From: Blasia pusilla | Taxonomy: Eukaryota; Marchantiophyta; Marchantiopsida; Blasiales | Reading direction: 5' to 3' | NCBI GenBank assembly: GCA_050084515.1 | Contig: CM114272.1 | Span: 32,178,001-32,242,000 of the forward strand | Length of the DNA: 64,000 bases | Shown here: in pieces, positions 1 through 13,831 of the stretch | Numbering within the stretch: position 1 is the stretch's first letter | Layout: each line of letters starts with the position of its first letter | The notes under the pieces: model-generated | What the model was told of the DNA's origin: nothing | The model's database searches: none | Seen by the model: the letters and a program-made list of their open reading frames with translations, nothing else | Position numbers and translations under genes: made by a program

Positions 1-69
1 ATTCAGGACAAAGATCTGCAGATCAGTACGGTAATCGCAAACCGAAAGAACGACTGTGAACGACACTCA

Positions 70-1778
<1,709 letters not shown>

Positions 1779-2518
1779 GGATTCGAACGTCCGATTTCTG
1801 AACGTGTAAACTTCACAATGCCAGTCCGCTGCTTCTCCCCTGGCTCGTGATGGGGTGAATGGAGCTGCGGATCCCTCACTCTTCACTTGTGCAAGCTTAC
1901 TCCCGTTTTCTTCAAGTTGTACGGGGAGTCCGACGCTGGAGGGAAAAAGTTGGATCAGATAATACACAAGAGCCTCCGCGCGATGGGGGAACGTTCGTTC
2001 CTGTGGCTGGGACCGGCTCGGGAAGGTGGCCAAGAGGGCCACCCAATGGGAATGAGGATTTGCCGCTGCTTCAGATAGGAAACTGGCGGCCAGGATGGTC
2101 TGTCATCCTCTGTGCGCGAATGGCAGGAGCCTCGCAGCCGTGAGATCCAGTGACGTGGAAATAAGCTCGACGTGGCGCAAGAATAGTGATAGGGCACGGT
2201 CGCTCGCGTTCCCGTTTGGGAGTTCGTGTTTGTGGTAGCACGAGGCTCCCACCGCCTCAACCCGTCACCCGGTCGCTCTTCGCTGCTCGGCTTCATCATC
2301 GAGTTCCCCATGGACGGACATGAACAACAATCATTCCGCCATCAAAGTCGAATGTGTGTACACTCTCCATCCATTCTCTCCTTTCCTCATCCCCTCTGTC
2401 AATTGTCAATTCTATCGACGACTCCTGCTGCACAAACCAAGAGACTGTCAGTAGTGCTACTCGGATCTTTCCGTTTGCATTAAGATAGATTCCTGTGGTT
2501 TCAAAATAAATATACAGC
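1779..2518 (-). promoter_or_regulatory. 5' flank / probable promoter region of GAPA
   Basis: Non-coding flank between the GAPA start codon and the AT-rich repeat zone. It is more GC-rich than the DNA beyond 2.5 kb. Two ACGTGG cores (2153-2158 and 2170-2175, 17 bp apart, read CCACGT on the gene strand) lie about 380-400 bp upstream of the ATG. They resemble the ACGT-core boxes of light- or ABA-responsive plant promoters. A weak TATA-like TATTATC lies near 1957-1963 on the gene strand. Assignment as promoter rests on position; the individual sites are inference. Confidence 0.45.
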
Positions 2519-3435
2519 TTACCCAGTTGTGAGTGGAACCGTCACAATAAAGTGCGCTTCGCTTTCAACAATTTTGTTGCTGGTCGAATAGCATTGGATT
2601 ATTTCGTTTGCGAGTTCATTATCTTGCCTAAAAGTGTCAATATGATTCGAATTGTGAGCGTAGATTAGAGAAGTGATTGTTGCATTGTGCGAGGAAATCA
2701 GCGTTTGGCTTACCTCTAAGTTATAACTCTCGAAAGAAATTAAGGATGGAAATGCAACGTCTAATATCTTGTTTAGAACAAAATAATGCACCTAGGAGGT
2801 CATAACTTTGATCTCTCCATAGACATAGTTCTAATTAGGTGCGCTAAGTTAAGCCCGTGCCATAAATAATTAAAAATCATGTATTATTTAGAATTATCCA
2901 TTAATTCTATTGACTGAAAAAGATATGTGTCACTTTCCAATAATAATATAGATGATACACAATTGGATGGGCATGATGGACATAGAAAATAACTCCAAAG
3001 ACAAGAAGTGGTCCTCTTGATTAATTATTCTAGATCTCTCATCTTCCTCCATGCCAAAATTATGGAGAAAAATGTAGGTTTTGGAAAAAAAAAATTCTTC
3101 TATTTTGGTTTGTTGGGCCTTGGCATAGTTCAAAATTACACTATACTTAATTTTCAATGATGTGCTTGAAAATTCACCTCCCTTAACACAAGCAACACTC
3201 ACACTCTTGCCGGAGAAGTCTACTTCAGAACTCTCAAGGTTTGCCTAAAGCTAGTCTTACATCCGATGCCTTATGAAAATGAAATAGGCATCAAATAAAA
3301 AAGCTCTCCATGACGGAATTTAGGAGGTTATTTCTTGTGGATTTGAAAACTACAAGAAACCACACAAGGAACGAGAAAAAAAATTATCTTGTGAAATAAG
3401 AATACAAATTTTATGTCCTATTCACTCATGTGTAG
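2519..3435. other. AT-rich intergenic stretch, nothing recognised
   Basis: No coding pattern, domain motif or repeat match was found here. Open frames are short and show no recognisable protein motif. It marks the transition from the GC-balanced GAPA locus to the AT-rich decayed repeat zone. Confidence 0.5.
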
Positions 3436-3505
3436 GAGACAGTAGCTTAATGGGCAACTCCTCCTCTTGCTAGGAGGTTGGTCGTGTGTTAAAATCCTAT
3501 TGAGA
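3436..3505 (+). repeat. tRNA-like sequence, possible head of a SINE
   Basis: TAGCTTAATGGG at about 3443-3454 fits the RNA polymerase III A-box consensus (TRGCNNARYNGG) at every position. GTTAAAATCC at 3487-3496 is a close B-box match, about 43 bp downstream, which is the spacing expected in a tRNA. A CCTCCT/AGGAGG stem lies between them, but its loop is one base short of a normal anticodon loop. It is therefore tRNA-derived rather than a clear tRNA gene. The 3' flank to about 3790 is rich in CCCGCACC-like blocks and could be the body of the same element. No target duplication was identified. Confidence 0.4.
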
Positions 3506-4140
3506 AGTCTATTTTTGACCAAGTGCACTCCTCGCTTGACTTAACTCTCACCCTCCAAGACCTAACCACAGGTGAATAGGCACGAGGATCCCGTATAGTA
3601 CGTACATCCTTGCTCAGCCAACCCGCACCGCACCCCAACGACCCACCACCCATTTTTGGCACCCAATTTATAGCTCGTGTCAAACTCGCTTCAATCCCAC
3701 TTCGCCGACGCCTCACGCTCGTGTCGGGCTCGCCTTCCCTTCCAAAAAAGACCATCACCATTGGCCACGTCTAGCCCATGAAAGACCCGCATCGAGCCCG
3801 CGAGACAACGACTTAACACCTACACAACTACTTAACCGAAAGACAATAAAATTTGCAACACATTCTAGATCAACTAAGAAAAATTCACATTCACCACTCA
3901 TAAACAAGGATGTTTATCTAATCTATAGTTCAACATTTTTAAAAGTCACCAAGTGCAAGTAGAATAAATGATATATGGAATAAAAATAGGAAGTGGTTGA
4001 GAGATTTATCTTTTGGAAGCTATGGAAATCATTCACTTTCCTCTATCAATGATAGTATGATGAGGATGATCAATGTTCTTACATAAATAAGGTAATTGGA
4101 CAAAATAACTGCAATTTATAAAAATTAGCTAAATTTTGTG
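3506..4140. other. Non-coding stretch with GC-rich block, no gene seen
   Basis: From 3570 to 3790 there is a C-rich block with repeated CCGCACC and GAGCCCGCG-like words, followed by AT-rich DNA. Similar words recur at 7380-7440 and 9600-9850, suggesting a dispersed repeat. No protein motif is seen. Confidence 0.35.
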
Positions 4141-4146
4141 CTCACG

Positions 4147-5310
4147 TTAGCGGGGACGCAAGAAACAAGTCATAATCGCAGTTCCAAGGAGGAGAGACCT
4201 TGGTATGATCCACCAAAGTTGAAACCTAGAGTAGGAAGGGTGGTGGAATTGATCATGGAACTAACGCTAGCATTGTAGAGTTTGATCTCTACTCCTCCTT
4301 AGTTCACCGCGAATTTCAAAGCACCCCCTACATTGAGCTTTGCAAGTGGAAATCTTGGGTTGAGTCTCAAAGACTCAACTGGTTGCACATTTTGAAGGTA
4401 GCCAAGAAGTTACAAAGTGCTCATTGAGTTAGCTCTCCCCAAGTGCATACCGTCTCCTTACGAAGCCTCGTGCCCTAGCCTTGACCAATCTCCCCAAGTT
4501 GCTTGCCTATACTAGAGTGTGTTGGTCATTTTTTGAAGGTGCATCTTGAATGGTTCCTTAGCTCAAACCTGAAACACGACCAAACATACATCATGGTTAG
4601 TCTCTTGTTCATGGGCTTGAGCAAGTAAGAGGTAGAGTGTCCCCCCATATAGGTACTTCTTGGGTTCTCTAACTTCTCCATGGGAATCCCATCTTGCCCA
4701 CATTCCCAATTGGACCCTTGGTTTAGCTCCTTATCTCAATGTGGTAAACAACCCATAGACTCATGTTTGATCAATTATCCCCCAAAATGGCTTGGCGGCC
4801 AGAGTCTTCTTTTAGATTCTACAACTCTCAACTCCCTAAACACAACTTGGTGCTTTGACCTGAATTTTTTTATCTCATGGATAGCAATTGTCTCGACTCC
4901 TCCCGTTTGGCATCTCATGGTTGTTTTGCCACCCTTTACGTTCCATGATTGGTCTCATATATATAATGTCTTGCTAGTCTCGACTACTCATGTGTTCCTT
5001 GCTTCCCACTCTAGACTTGGACCTTGGCTTAAGGTTCTCACATCTTGCTTGCCTTGCCCTTATCTCCACGAGTAACTACACCCCTTTCTTGCCTAAGGCT
5101 AGTCTCAAGACGGGCACACGCCTTGAGACTAGCCCGTCTTAAGACTTGCCTAGCGTTAGACACACATACGGTTCCACCATTGTTTATACTCTTGCAACTA
5201 GCCAATCGAGCTAGGTTTCATATCAAGCTCTTTCCTCCTTAAACCCACAATCATGAATTGCTTCCCAATTCCCTATGAGCGTGAATGCCATAGACTTAGC
5301 TATTGGCGAC
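4147..5310. repeat. Repeat unit with inverted terminal segments of about 100-130 bp
   Basis: The segment 4147-4250 (CACGTTAGCGGGGACGC, CAAGGAGGAGAGACCTTGG, CCACCAAAGTTGAAACCTAG) reappears inverted and diverged at about 5205-5290. It is also closer to the inverted copy at 10270-10370. The right half (4850-5300) matches 10070-10395 in the same orientation. This is a dispersed repeat whose copy here has inverted ends. The element class is unknown; no transposase or RT was found inside. Confidence 0.45.
5097..5134. repeat. Perfect 13-bp inverted repeat (hairpin)
   Basis: GGCTAGTCTCAAG (5097-5109) is exactly complementary to CTTGAGACTAGCC (5122-5134) with a 12-nt loop. The perfect match stands out in otherwise decayed DNA. 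Function unknown. Confidence 0.6.
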
Positions 5311-5985
5311 GCTTCTCAGTTAGATAAGTTGATGTCCTCATTCACTTGAGTTGGGCTCCTCCTCAAGACACCATACGTAATCCTTGGGTTGAATTTACCA
5401 TCGCCTTGGGTTTTGGCCTAGTCCTTCTTTGGACATCCAAGCCTATGCCAATCTAATCTATCTAAATGTGTTTGATCATGCTAAGTATATGATACTTAGA
5501 CCTCATTTGTGGTAGCAAACGTTGTCAAACTCACCCACCTAGTCTTATGATGCTACAAATATACAATTCATGCCCCATTCAGAAGTACATGCATCCTAAT
5601 GAAAACATTCAAAACTCATTCCCCATTCAAGATAACTTTGGACACTTTCTTGAATTCTTGGAACTTCCAAGCTTTTGCACACCATGAATTTCACACTCCA
5701 AAGCAAAATTTGGACAATGGCAATTCTACAAACTTGTAGGCCACTACACTTAAGATATACAGCTAACTCTAGTCTCATCATCTAACTTCCCTCCATTTTC
5801 CTACTTTAAAATTCCTCTAAAAGTTCCTAAAGTTGGGTAAGATTACTTTATAGTTTCTATATTCGTTTGCATCTATCGTAATCTTTCCATGCCACTAAGA
5901 ACTTATCTACAAATATATTTCCTCTCTTTACTCTGCTTTCATTCAATAGAGTTCCGACTTTGAACTCCTCTTAGTCTTTAACTAT
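5311..5985. other. AT-rich stretch, no gene seen
   Basis: No domain motif was recognised. It adjoins the C-terminal end of the minus-strand integrase relic at 5990 and may be untranslated or LTR sequence of that element, but no LTR boundary could be defined. Confidence 0.35.
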
Positions 5986-5989
5986 AATT

Positions 5990-7100
5990 GGGTTGGGTCA
6001 CAACAAAATTTCCCGAGAGGGATCTTAATCATCCACGATATGAATATCTTTAGTTCAAAGGCATGAAAAATATCATGATCATGATCAAACTCATCTCATT
6101 TCCAATGGCAGTCTCAATTGGTATGACACCTTTTCAACCTTTTTTAGTATCTCAAAGGGTCTTACATATCTTAGTGTTATCTTCTCATAAATACTTGAAG
6201 GTAATTGGTGGGACTTGTGTCTTAGCCAAACGAGATCCTCAACTTTAAAGCTCGCATCTTGCATATGAACATCATTAGCTTGTCGCTTGTATTAACATCG
6301 AGTGCATTCTAAGGATACAGAAGCCTCTTTGTAGTGCTGCAATCGCTTTGCCAAAAAGTCCTCCACTACCAATTAATATAGTCTAAATTGAGCAACATGC
6401 ATTTGGTTCTTAAAACCAACTTAATAGCATGTGTCATATCGGTGAATGCATGGAGTTATATACTTAAACTCTGCCATAGGAAAAAAATTTATCCAATTTT
6501 TTTGATCCATTGAAACATAATTTTGTAGATATTCCTTAAGTACCAAGTTTACACATTTTGCTTTATCAGCCATGTTTGAGTGGAAATCAGGGCCTATGAG
6601 CACATTTTAAAATCCGCTCCTAAACACACGCATCCAAAACTTAGAGATGAACTTCATGTCCCAATCTAATACGAACTCACTTAGCAAGCCCCAAGTAATG
6701 TCCGCAAAATAGTCAAATAAAATATGAGTCAGCACTATTTCCAATGTCGTACGTAATTATATTTCTTGTTGGAATGAAAAAAAATTGTCTTATAAAATCA
6801 ATATCACACTGTCACTACTATGATTGAATTAAATTATTTTCAAGTAGGAAATCCCATCATGGGGGAACTAGGGTTGAATTAAATTATTTTCAAGTAGGAA
6901 ATCCCATCATGGGGGAACTAGGGCTGAAAGGATTTAATTCAATTCAAAATCCATAGCAACACTTTCCCTTGGTTCACTTAGAATCAACAGAGGCTGAAGA
7001 AACCTTAGCGCCTTGCCATAGTCCATTTGATTCTTTTAGCAAAACAAACACCATTGGACATACTTTATGATATCCTTCTCATGAGATGGTTGATAGGAAT
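5990..7100 (-). pseudogene. Ty3/gypsy integrase relic (second gypsy lineage)
   Basis: Read on the minus strand, in order: a zinc-binding/linker part near 7060-6960 with LLQPLLIL and SEPRESVAMDF (like the conserved GLLQPLPIP...WESVSMDF region before the integrase core); a core part near 6690-6610 with KFISKFW; then EYLQNYVSMDQKNW and PMAEFKY at about 6540-6460; and a C-terminal region near 6150-6040 resembling PVAYRLELP...HPVFHVS. Many stops and frame changes break it. Its sequence differs from the methyltransferase-bearing family further right, so it is a separate lineage. Integrase would have inserted cDNA into chromosomes; this copy is dead. Confidence 0.75.
6824..6923. repeat. Perfect 50-bp direct tandem duplication
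   Basis: Two adjacent 50-bp units, 6824-6873 and 6874-6923, each beginning TTGAATTAAATTATTTTC and ending GGGGGAACTAGGG, are identical as far as read. It lies inside the integrase relic. Identity in a decayed region implies a recent duplication (or an assembly artefact). Confidence 0.85.
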
Positions 7101-7478
7101 AAATTCTTAAGAATCTCCAAATTCGCCATCTAACTAGGATGTATAACCCAAGGTACACCATGATGAAATTTGAGAATCCTAAATGCTCAGGAATATAGAT
7201 CCTTTCTTACTTCCATTTCAAAACAACATCCACGAGTGTAATATATTTCATACTTGCCTCCCTTCTTTAGAGCATCTAACCATCCTTTGATAATTTCACC
7301 ATCTCGATAAGTCGCCTAAGGTTGCACACGCAAAAAGTCCATGTGTGCGGACTTATGTCAATCCCTAAGAAGGACATGTTTATGCGGGCCCGCACTCGAG
7401 CCCGCCCCAAAACGTACACCCGGCTTGGCAACCCGCACCTAGGCTAATAACCCATAGCCCATTTTGTAGCCCGTAAGT

Positions 7479-8726
7479 TGTTGTGTCGAGAGCCTTTCTT
7501 CGAGTAAAGGCCTTCTAGCTGTAGCAAACGTGGTTAATGCAAGTCAAACTCTATAAGAAGCTCTCCTTTTTCAGTACATAATTGTTATGTAAATCCTCCA
7601 TTCTCTCACGAGAGGAATCACAAATGGTAGTGTCGAGGCGATCACTTCTTCATAACATGGAATCCCAAAATTCCTAATTATGAAGTCATTGTAAACTACT
7701 TTACGTTTATACACAAGGAAAATAGTACAACTAGTGTTAAACCCTACTCGAGTAGGCCTATTGACATCCATGGATTGCTATATAAAGACATACAAAGTAC
7801 AATCCCATGTCCTTCCGTTCGTGACTATAGGAAGAATGAATAGAGTCGGAGATTGCATGACTTGGTTCATGAACGTCTCTCCAAAGTGATAAATTAGATA
7901 GCGAGTGAACCAGTGCCTATCTATAAAGAGAATTTTGACATGTTACGGGTTAAGGAAAGGAAAATCGGGCATAACTTGTGCTCCACCCCTATCCATACTT
8001 GACGGACATCCTAAACTCTCCTCTATAATGGATTTTGGTGGAGTTTCTCTCCCAAGAGGGACAATCCATTATAATCGGTAAAATAATAAGCCAAACCATC
8101 CACTATTTCTAGTATGACTTAACTTTCCTAAGGTGACAAGTCTCTCCTCTCCACACATACCACACTCTAGAATCCTCTCGAAGAATAGACCATGGTCAAG
8201 TTGCTCTCCCAAGAGGGATAATACTATCTTATTGAAAGAGCAAGCAAACCCATTACACTCAATAGTGACACGAGAAATTCAAGATGTGAAGTAGAAGGTG
8301 ATGAATTCTTGAAGGTCCCTCCTCTTTATATACTCACAAAGGATTCACAAGAGTACACAATATATCTGATCTTATCTTGTGCCACATGGTTTCCTCTCAA
8401 GTCTTAGCCAATCACATTTTGGCACAAGTAGATTATCTCTTATTTCTTCCAAAATATCCTCCTTTACTCATATTTTCCATACTACCCGAACCTCCCTAAC
8501 CACCAACCTAGACTACTTTTGTTTTTCTTTCATTGAGGCGCCAACCCCACTACTTTAGTTTTATAATCCCATCTTTTATTTATTATCTCTTTTCCTAAAG
8601 TTGGGCCCGCACTAATAAGCCATCCTAAAGAGGTCTAAACATGGGAATTTACTTAATACCAATAAAACTCTCTCTAACACTTAATGATAGAGGAGTTTAC
8701 ATAATGGGTGATTTTAGTATACGACA
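7479..8726 (-). mobile_element. LTR-B copy 1 (solo LTR-like element, minus orientation)
   Basis: About 1.25-kb element with ends TGTYGTGTC and TACGACA, homologous along its length to copies at 21997-23266 and 53132-54349 and to partial copies at 13081, 34165 and 36296. Flanking tetranucleotides are AAGT (7475-7478) and ACGT (8727-8730), a 4-bp target duplication with one mismatch. It carries a TATA-like TATATAAAG on its sense strand near 8323 and the short conserved frame beginning MDVNR (7571-7771). No internal retroelement region accompanies it, so a solo LTR is the simplest reading; a TIR element is an alternative. Confidence 0.75.
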
Positions 8727-8779
8727 ACGTACAAGATTTCCCTACGCTCGCATTGGCCTATGTAGGGTTGACTTTGGGG

Positions 8780-9515
8780 ATGAATATAACATAAAACGAG
8801 GATGAGATTTGGATCCTACAAGTTCATAGTGATGTTGCTTGGATGGACTAATAATGTGCCAAATACTTTCATGACTCTCATAAATTCTATCTTTCAAGAT
8901 GTATTGGATAGAGGATCAGTGGTTCTTTGATGATATACTCATATATTTAGTGATTGAGGAGGAAAATGAGGTTCTCCTCAAAGAAGTCTCGGGGCATTTG
9001 AGGAAAAAACAAGTTATTTGTGACACCTTCAAAGTGTTGCTTTACGGTCCAAGACATGCAGTTCTCATGATATTTATGTGGATTGACCACATAAGATATA
9101 CGACCCAATCACGACAAACTTAAGGCTATCTATTATAATCAATACCAAGGAATTTGACCAAAAAGAGGGAATTTGTTGGATTAATGATGTTCTATCAAAG
9201 ATTTATCTAGAATTACTACAAAGGTTGCTAGATTAGTCTATGACTTGACACAAAAAGTGATGATGTTCCAATGGTCCAATGATTCATTCCCTCAAGAATT
9301 ATGTCTCCCACTAGTGAGAGACATATTTACTATGTATAGAGTTTGTACTTCAAGGTTTATATTCACAATATCATTTGCAAATATTTTACAAGTCATGAGA
9401 AGCTATTAACATAACAACTTGTTGGCAAGAATACTTAGCAAGATTCAATGTAGAAATCATCTATAAGCCAAGCAAGGACAATATGGTAGTGGGCACCTTG
9501 ACTAGATGGGAGTAA
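8780..9515 (+). pseudogene. Ty3/gypsy reverse transcriptase - RNase H relic
   Basis: Plus-strand frames, with breaks, show FGSYKFIVM and TFMTLINSIFQDVLD near 8810-8910, then FFDDILIY at the RT active site (YxDD equivalent is FFDD) near 8920-8950. The RNase H end WQEYLARFNVEIIYKPSKDN lies near 9430-9490, with a TLTRWE terminus in place of the usual ALSRW. The palm subdomain order is right but the middle is decayed. It belongs to a standard gypsy lineage, probably the same as the integrase relic at 6-7 kb but on the opposite strand, so the two are not one element. Confidence 0.8.
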
Positions 9516-9584
9516 TATTTGAGAGGAATTTGGTTGTCGAAAACCAATTGGAGAAACTTGGTGAAGGCAACTTCATGGTTGCAC

Positions 9585-9890
9585 GAAAACGGACATGTTC
9601 GCCCATGGGATGGACATGCCCCTCAAGTCCCCCGCACGGTTTTTTCCCATATCCGTGTGGCACGGGGCCCAAGCTTGCCCTCCGCGGGCCTACCGTGGGC
9701 CTAGGGAGGGCTAGTGCGAGTTATATGTGGGCCGATTCCTACCTCCCTTCCTTAATTTGAGCCCGCACTAGTTCGCACGTCCCAAGCGTGCGCGGGCTTG
9801 GGACGCGCAGGCTTGGGGTATCAAAAAAATTGGGCGGGGGCCCATCAGGCATGCCCGTCCCATGAAAATCCACCTTCCCCATTTTTCCCC
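9585..9890. repeat. GC-rich block within AT-rich DNA
   Basis: A roughly 300-bp stretch rich in GGGCCC, CCCGCAC and GCGCGGGC words. It stands out from the surrounding AT-rich decayed DNA and shares words with 3570-3790 and 7380-7440. It contains no convincing frame. Probably a dispersed repeat; identity unknown. Confidence 0.4.
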
Positions 9891-10044
9891 TAGGTCCTGT
9901 TGAATTCTTAACATTCACTTCTCTCAACACCATTAATTTGATCGGCCCCCTTGATTTTGGGCCTCAATCCAAACATGGTTTGCAACCGACGGACTGGGGT
10001 TTGACTAGTTTTTCATTAAGATGGCTTGGCAAAAACTTCTTGTA

Positions 10045-10395
10045 GCTTATGCAACTCTAGGCTCCCCAAACACATCTTGGAGTTTGGATTCATATTTCAT
10101 GTGTCTCATGGCTAGCGCCCATCTTGACTTCTCATTTTGGATCTAATGGTTGTCTTGCCGACCTTTGCATCATTAGTCTCGTGATGTCTCACCCATCTTG
10201 ACTACTCCCATGTTCCTTGCCTAGCGTTAGTCCCGCGGCTAGTTCTGCCACCCTTCCTAATCTTGCAATTAGCTAGTCTAGATTTCAACTTTGGTGGATC
10301 ACACCAAAGTCTTTCCTCCTTGGACCCGCCATCATGACTTGCTTCTGAGGTTCCCACTAGCGTGGATGCCATAGACTTTAGCTATTCACGACGTG
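10045..10395 (+). repeat. Second copy of the 4.1-5.3 kb repeat family
   Basis: Shares ordered blocks with 4850-5300: an AACACATCTTGG-like start, CTCATGGNTAG, TGGTTGTCTTGCC, CTTGCCTAGCGTTAG, CTTTCCTCCTTGGAC and GATGCCATAGACTT. Same orientation as the right half of the first copy and inverted relative to its left end. Confidence 0.6.
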
Positions 10396-10399
10396 CCAT

Positions 10400-12590
10400 A
10401 TTTTTTGTAAAATTTAAGTATGTGGATCATGTCTACCATGCTTGCATCTTGAGAGCCCCCTGGTATTTTTTATGTGATACATTTAAAATTTTGTGTGGAA
10501 AATATTGGCATATAGGCGCTATCGGACTTTTCATAGAAGTTGAGCCCACAAGCTGTACAGAAGTCACCACCAATTTTGGATGGAAGGTCAGATGAAAGAT
10601 TTGATTCATGACATTGTAGATTGAGAAGTTAGACACATTCTGATAAAAATTGATGCACAATTTTGATTTTTACTCTGTATTTTGAATGGCATGTCAGATT
10701 GTATGATAACGTTTAAGAAGAGATGAAATACACCTTAGGCAACCAAAATTCAACCAAAATATTTTGGGTTATGGAGTAGTTTTAGGCTTAAGTCGGCCAA
10801 ATAAGTTCTATGGGAAGGATATTGGTCTTGGTTTGGTCAAAGTAGACCTTCAGAATTCAACATAACTTAATTACCAACTATGGGAGCTGAATACCATGGA
10901 TAATTCTCCTCTACTCACACTTGGAGATATAGTTGGAACTTTGATCATTTGGCTCGAGTTTAATTGGAAGAAGCTCGTTCTTTAGAATCTATAGTTTTTG
11001 TGACTTTCACAGATTTTAAAAATATAACAATGACTATATCATGTGATGAATTTACCAATAGTCCACGATTATAATAATTTCTTCTAGCTTTTTTTGATGT
11101 TGTAAATAATATGAATCTTCTACGTAATGACTCTTATATATTTTGGTAATATAAACTAGAGAATGATATGATTGTAATGTATATTGTTTTTAGCATTCAT
11201 CATAGTTAAGCTAGGCAGGTAGAAAAAAATTAGAGGCTTCAAATTAACTTGTCCATGATTTGGATCCTATGTACCTAACTCTATCTATTCTCACTAATGT
11301 CTATGCTAATAAAACTTACCTTCATGTTACTGAATCACATGAATGAGATAATCTGTAATAATGTGAACACAAGGACATCACATTACTAATAAAGTAATAC
11401 ATATCATCCATATACTCACATATGAGATACAACTAGTAGATTGGATATCCCTTGTATGATTGCAGGAACAACTAATATAGTTAAGACAAAAACTAAAAAA
11501 TCAACATAATATCTTGTATAGTCATATGATAAGACATATAATCATACAAAAAATTGATGTAAGAAGATATATGACTAATATAATTATATAAAAAAATTCA
11601 TACAATCAATGAATATATTGTGTGACTGAGTCATTTCCACCACATACCACAAGATCATTCGAAGATATACTTACAGATGGCATTATTTGATTTTTTTTAT
11701 GACAATCCTCATTAATATCTATAGCGATTGAGTCTATGACTCAATCATTCATTTCCCATGTGGAGGTAACATGTGGTTGTATATGAATTGATGTTGATAA
11801 TCCTAGTCATCATGACATGCTATTTGATGACATGGAAGGTGTATTCATGATTGAGTTATTACATACATGTATCATTCAATGGTTTCCATACAATAATTTT
11901 CTTACTACGTCATACCCCAATGTGGTAATTTGATTTCTCACTAATATGTGATACATTAGAAATATACCAAATCAATATTCTTTGACATGTCTTATAAATG
12001 ACTCAATTTATATGACTCTAATGGTTATGAGTCGTTATGAGTCATTTAACATGAATAATGAATCAACCAAGTTGTTTGTTAGAGTCATATAATGTAAGAT
12101 TTATTCTAGTGATCTACTATGAGAAGGATGATCAATTTTAGTAGTTGATGGACCCCAAAGATGACCAATAAGAATGAGCAATGGGGTTTTGTCTAGGGAT
12201 AATTCCTCCGTCTATCTTTGATAGAGGCAAAACGAAGGCAAGTGTTGGAATAGGCCATGCATCAACCTAGATTGACTCATATAGTTGCGTAGCTTGGGCT
12301 ACGCATACCAACAATAGATGCTATCCACATTGGTTGCTTCTTAGCACTTGTGATCCAATTGCCCATCGAGAGGGTAATGGCTAGGGGTATAGTGAAATCA
12401 GATTGACATCTTTGGACTTCTTGGAATGTTTTTGAGGATGCTAGGAAGTTTTCCACAAGGGTCGTGGAGTTGCAACTTATCTTGAGTGATTGGAGCTCCA
12501 ACCAGATTGGTAGCCACATGCTATGCACAATAATATCGCATATATTATGAGGAAAAATATAAGCCATGTTGTCACTAAGACGTGAAGACT
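10400..12590. other. AT-rich stretch, no gene recognised
   Basis: About 2.2 kb without a recognisable motif on either strand. Open frames are short. The part after 12250 may be upstream sequence of the copia relic that starts at 12598, but no integrase motif could be read. Confidence 0.45.
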
Positions 12591-12597
12591 ACATCAT

Positions 12598-13020
12598 ATG
12601 GATGTCAAGAATAATTTATTGAATGGAGATTTGAATGAGGTGGTATACATGGCTCAACCAGTTGGTTATGAGCATCCAAAGTGTCCATTCCGTATATGCA
12701 GGTTAAAGAAAGCTATATACAGGCTCAAACAAGCTCTAAGAGTTTTGTATGGCAAGATTACATATGTTCATAAGAGTGTGGCCTAAGGGTTTGTGATTTT
12801 CATCCCTTGCTATATATCTTAAGAGGACAAGGCAATACGGTTATCATTGTGTTGTATGTTGATGACCTCTTGATTATTGAGAGTACTAAGGATATGATGG
12901 AGCAAGTCAAGCTAAAGTTAGAAGCAAAATATGATATGAAGGACTTGAGAGAACTCAAGTACTTCTTTGATTTTGAGTTTATTAGGGTTGGAGAGAGCAC
13001 GTGGTTATTACAATAACAAT
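12598..13020 (+). pseudogene. Ty1/copia reverse transcriptase relic
   Basis: First block 12598-12770 gives DVKNNLLNGDLNEVVYMAQP and CRLKKAIYRLKQAL, the classic copia RT stretch (DVKSAFLNG..., LKKSLYGLKQAPRAW). The second block, 12807-13016, has VLYVDDLLI with the intact catalytic YVDD and KYDMKDLRELKYF. Stops and a frame change separate the blocks. The RT once copied element RNA; only this fragment remains. Downstream it meets a truncated LTR-B copy at 13081. Confidence 0.88.
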
Positions 13021-13080
13021 ATGCTATTCATATTCTTTCAAAATATGATATGACGACTTGTAAACCAATTTCTACACCGT

Positions 13081-13831
13081 TGTCTTGTCGGGAGCTTTTC
13101 TTCGAGTAAGGGCAAACCTTCTGGCTATAGTAGTTGTTGATGCAAGGTCAACTCTCTAATAAGTTCCCCTACTCAATACAAAATTACATTATATACTTTC
13201 CATTCTCTCATGATAGGAATCATGAAAAGTAATATCGAGGCAATCGTTTCTTCATAACATCTAACTCCAAAATTCCTAACTACAAAGTCCCTACAAACTA
13301 CTTTACGCTTGTACACAAGAAAAATGGTACAACTAGTATTAAACCCTATTTGAGCAAGCCTATTAACATCCATAGATCGCTATATAAGAACATACAAATT
13401 ACAATCCTATGTCCTTTCATACGTGACAATAGGAAGTATCATTGGAGTTGAAGATTACATGACTTGGTTTATGAATGCCTCTCCAAAGTGGTAGACTAGA
13501 TAACGCGTAAAATACTGTCTATCTACGAAAAGAACCTTTACGTGACATGGGTTGAGAAAAATAAAATTGGATACGACTTATGCTCCATCCTTATCCATGC
13601 TTACAAATATCCTCTATTATTCTCTAGAATGGTTTTTAGCGGAGTTACTCTCCCAAGAGGGCTACTCCACTTTCATTGGAAAAATAACAAACAAAAACCA
13701 TCCATTATCCCTAGTATGATAAGAACTCCCCTAAGATGAGAAGTCTCTCCAAATAACCATTTCCACACGTATCAAACTCTTGAAACTCTTGAAGAATAGA
13801 TGTTAGCCAAGTCACTCTTCCAAAAAGAATG
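13081..13831 (-). mobile_element. LTR-B copy 2, truncated
   Basis: Matches the 3' two-thirds of LTR-B in minus orientation, starting with TGTCTTGTC (13081) after CCGT. The MDVNR frame is at 13173-13373 and the paired CTCTCCCAAGAGG-type blocks are present. It is cut at 13831, where a different LTR block begins, so a later insertion or deletion removed its 5' part including the TATA region. Confidence 0.7.

Noticed and set aside
3436-3505. Functional tRNA gene
   Set aside because: The anticodon loop is not seven bases and the acceptor ends do not pair convincingly; only the promoter boxes are well kept.
7479-8726. Flanking LTR of the RT/RNase H relic at 8.8-9.5 kb
   Set aside because: LTR-B here is on the minus strand with its own target duplication, while the RT is on the plus strand; the adjacency is coincidental.
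12277-12567. Minus-strand 96-codon gene next to the copia relic
   Set aside because: No motif or neighbour supports it; it lies where degraded copia sequence would be expected on the plus strand.
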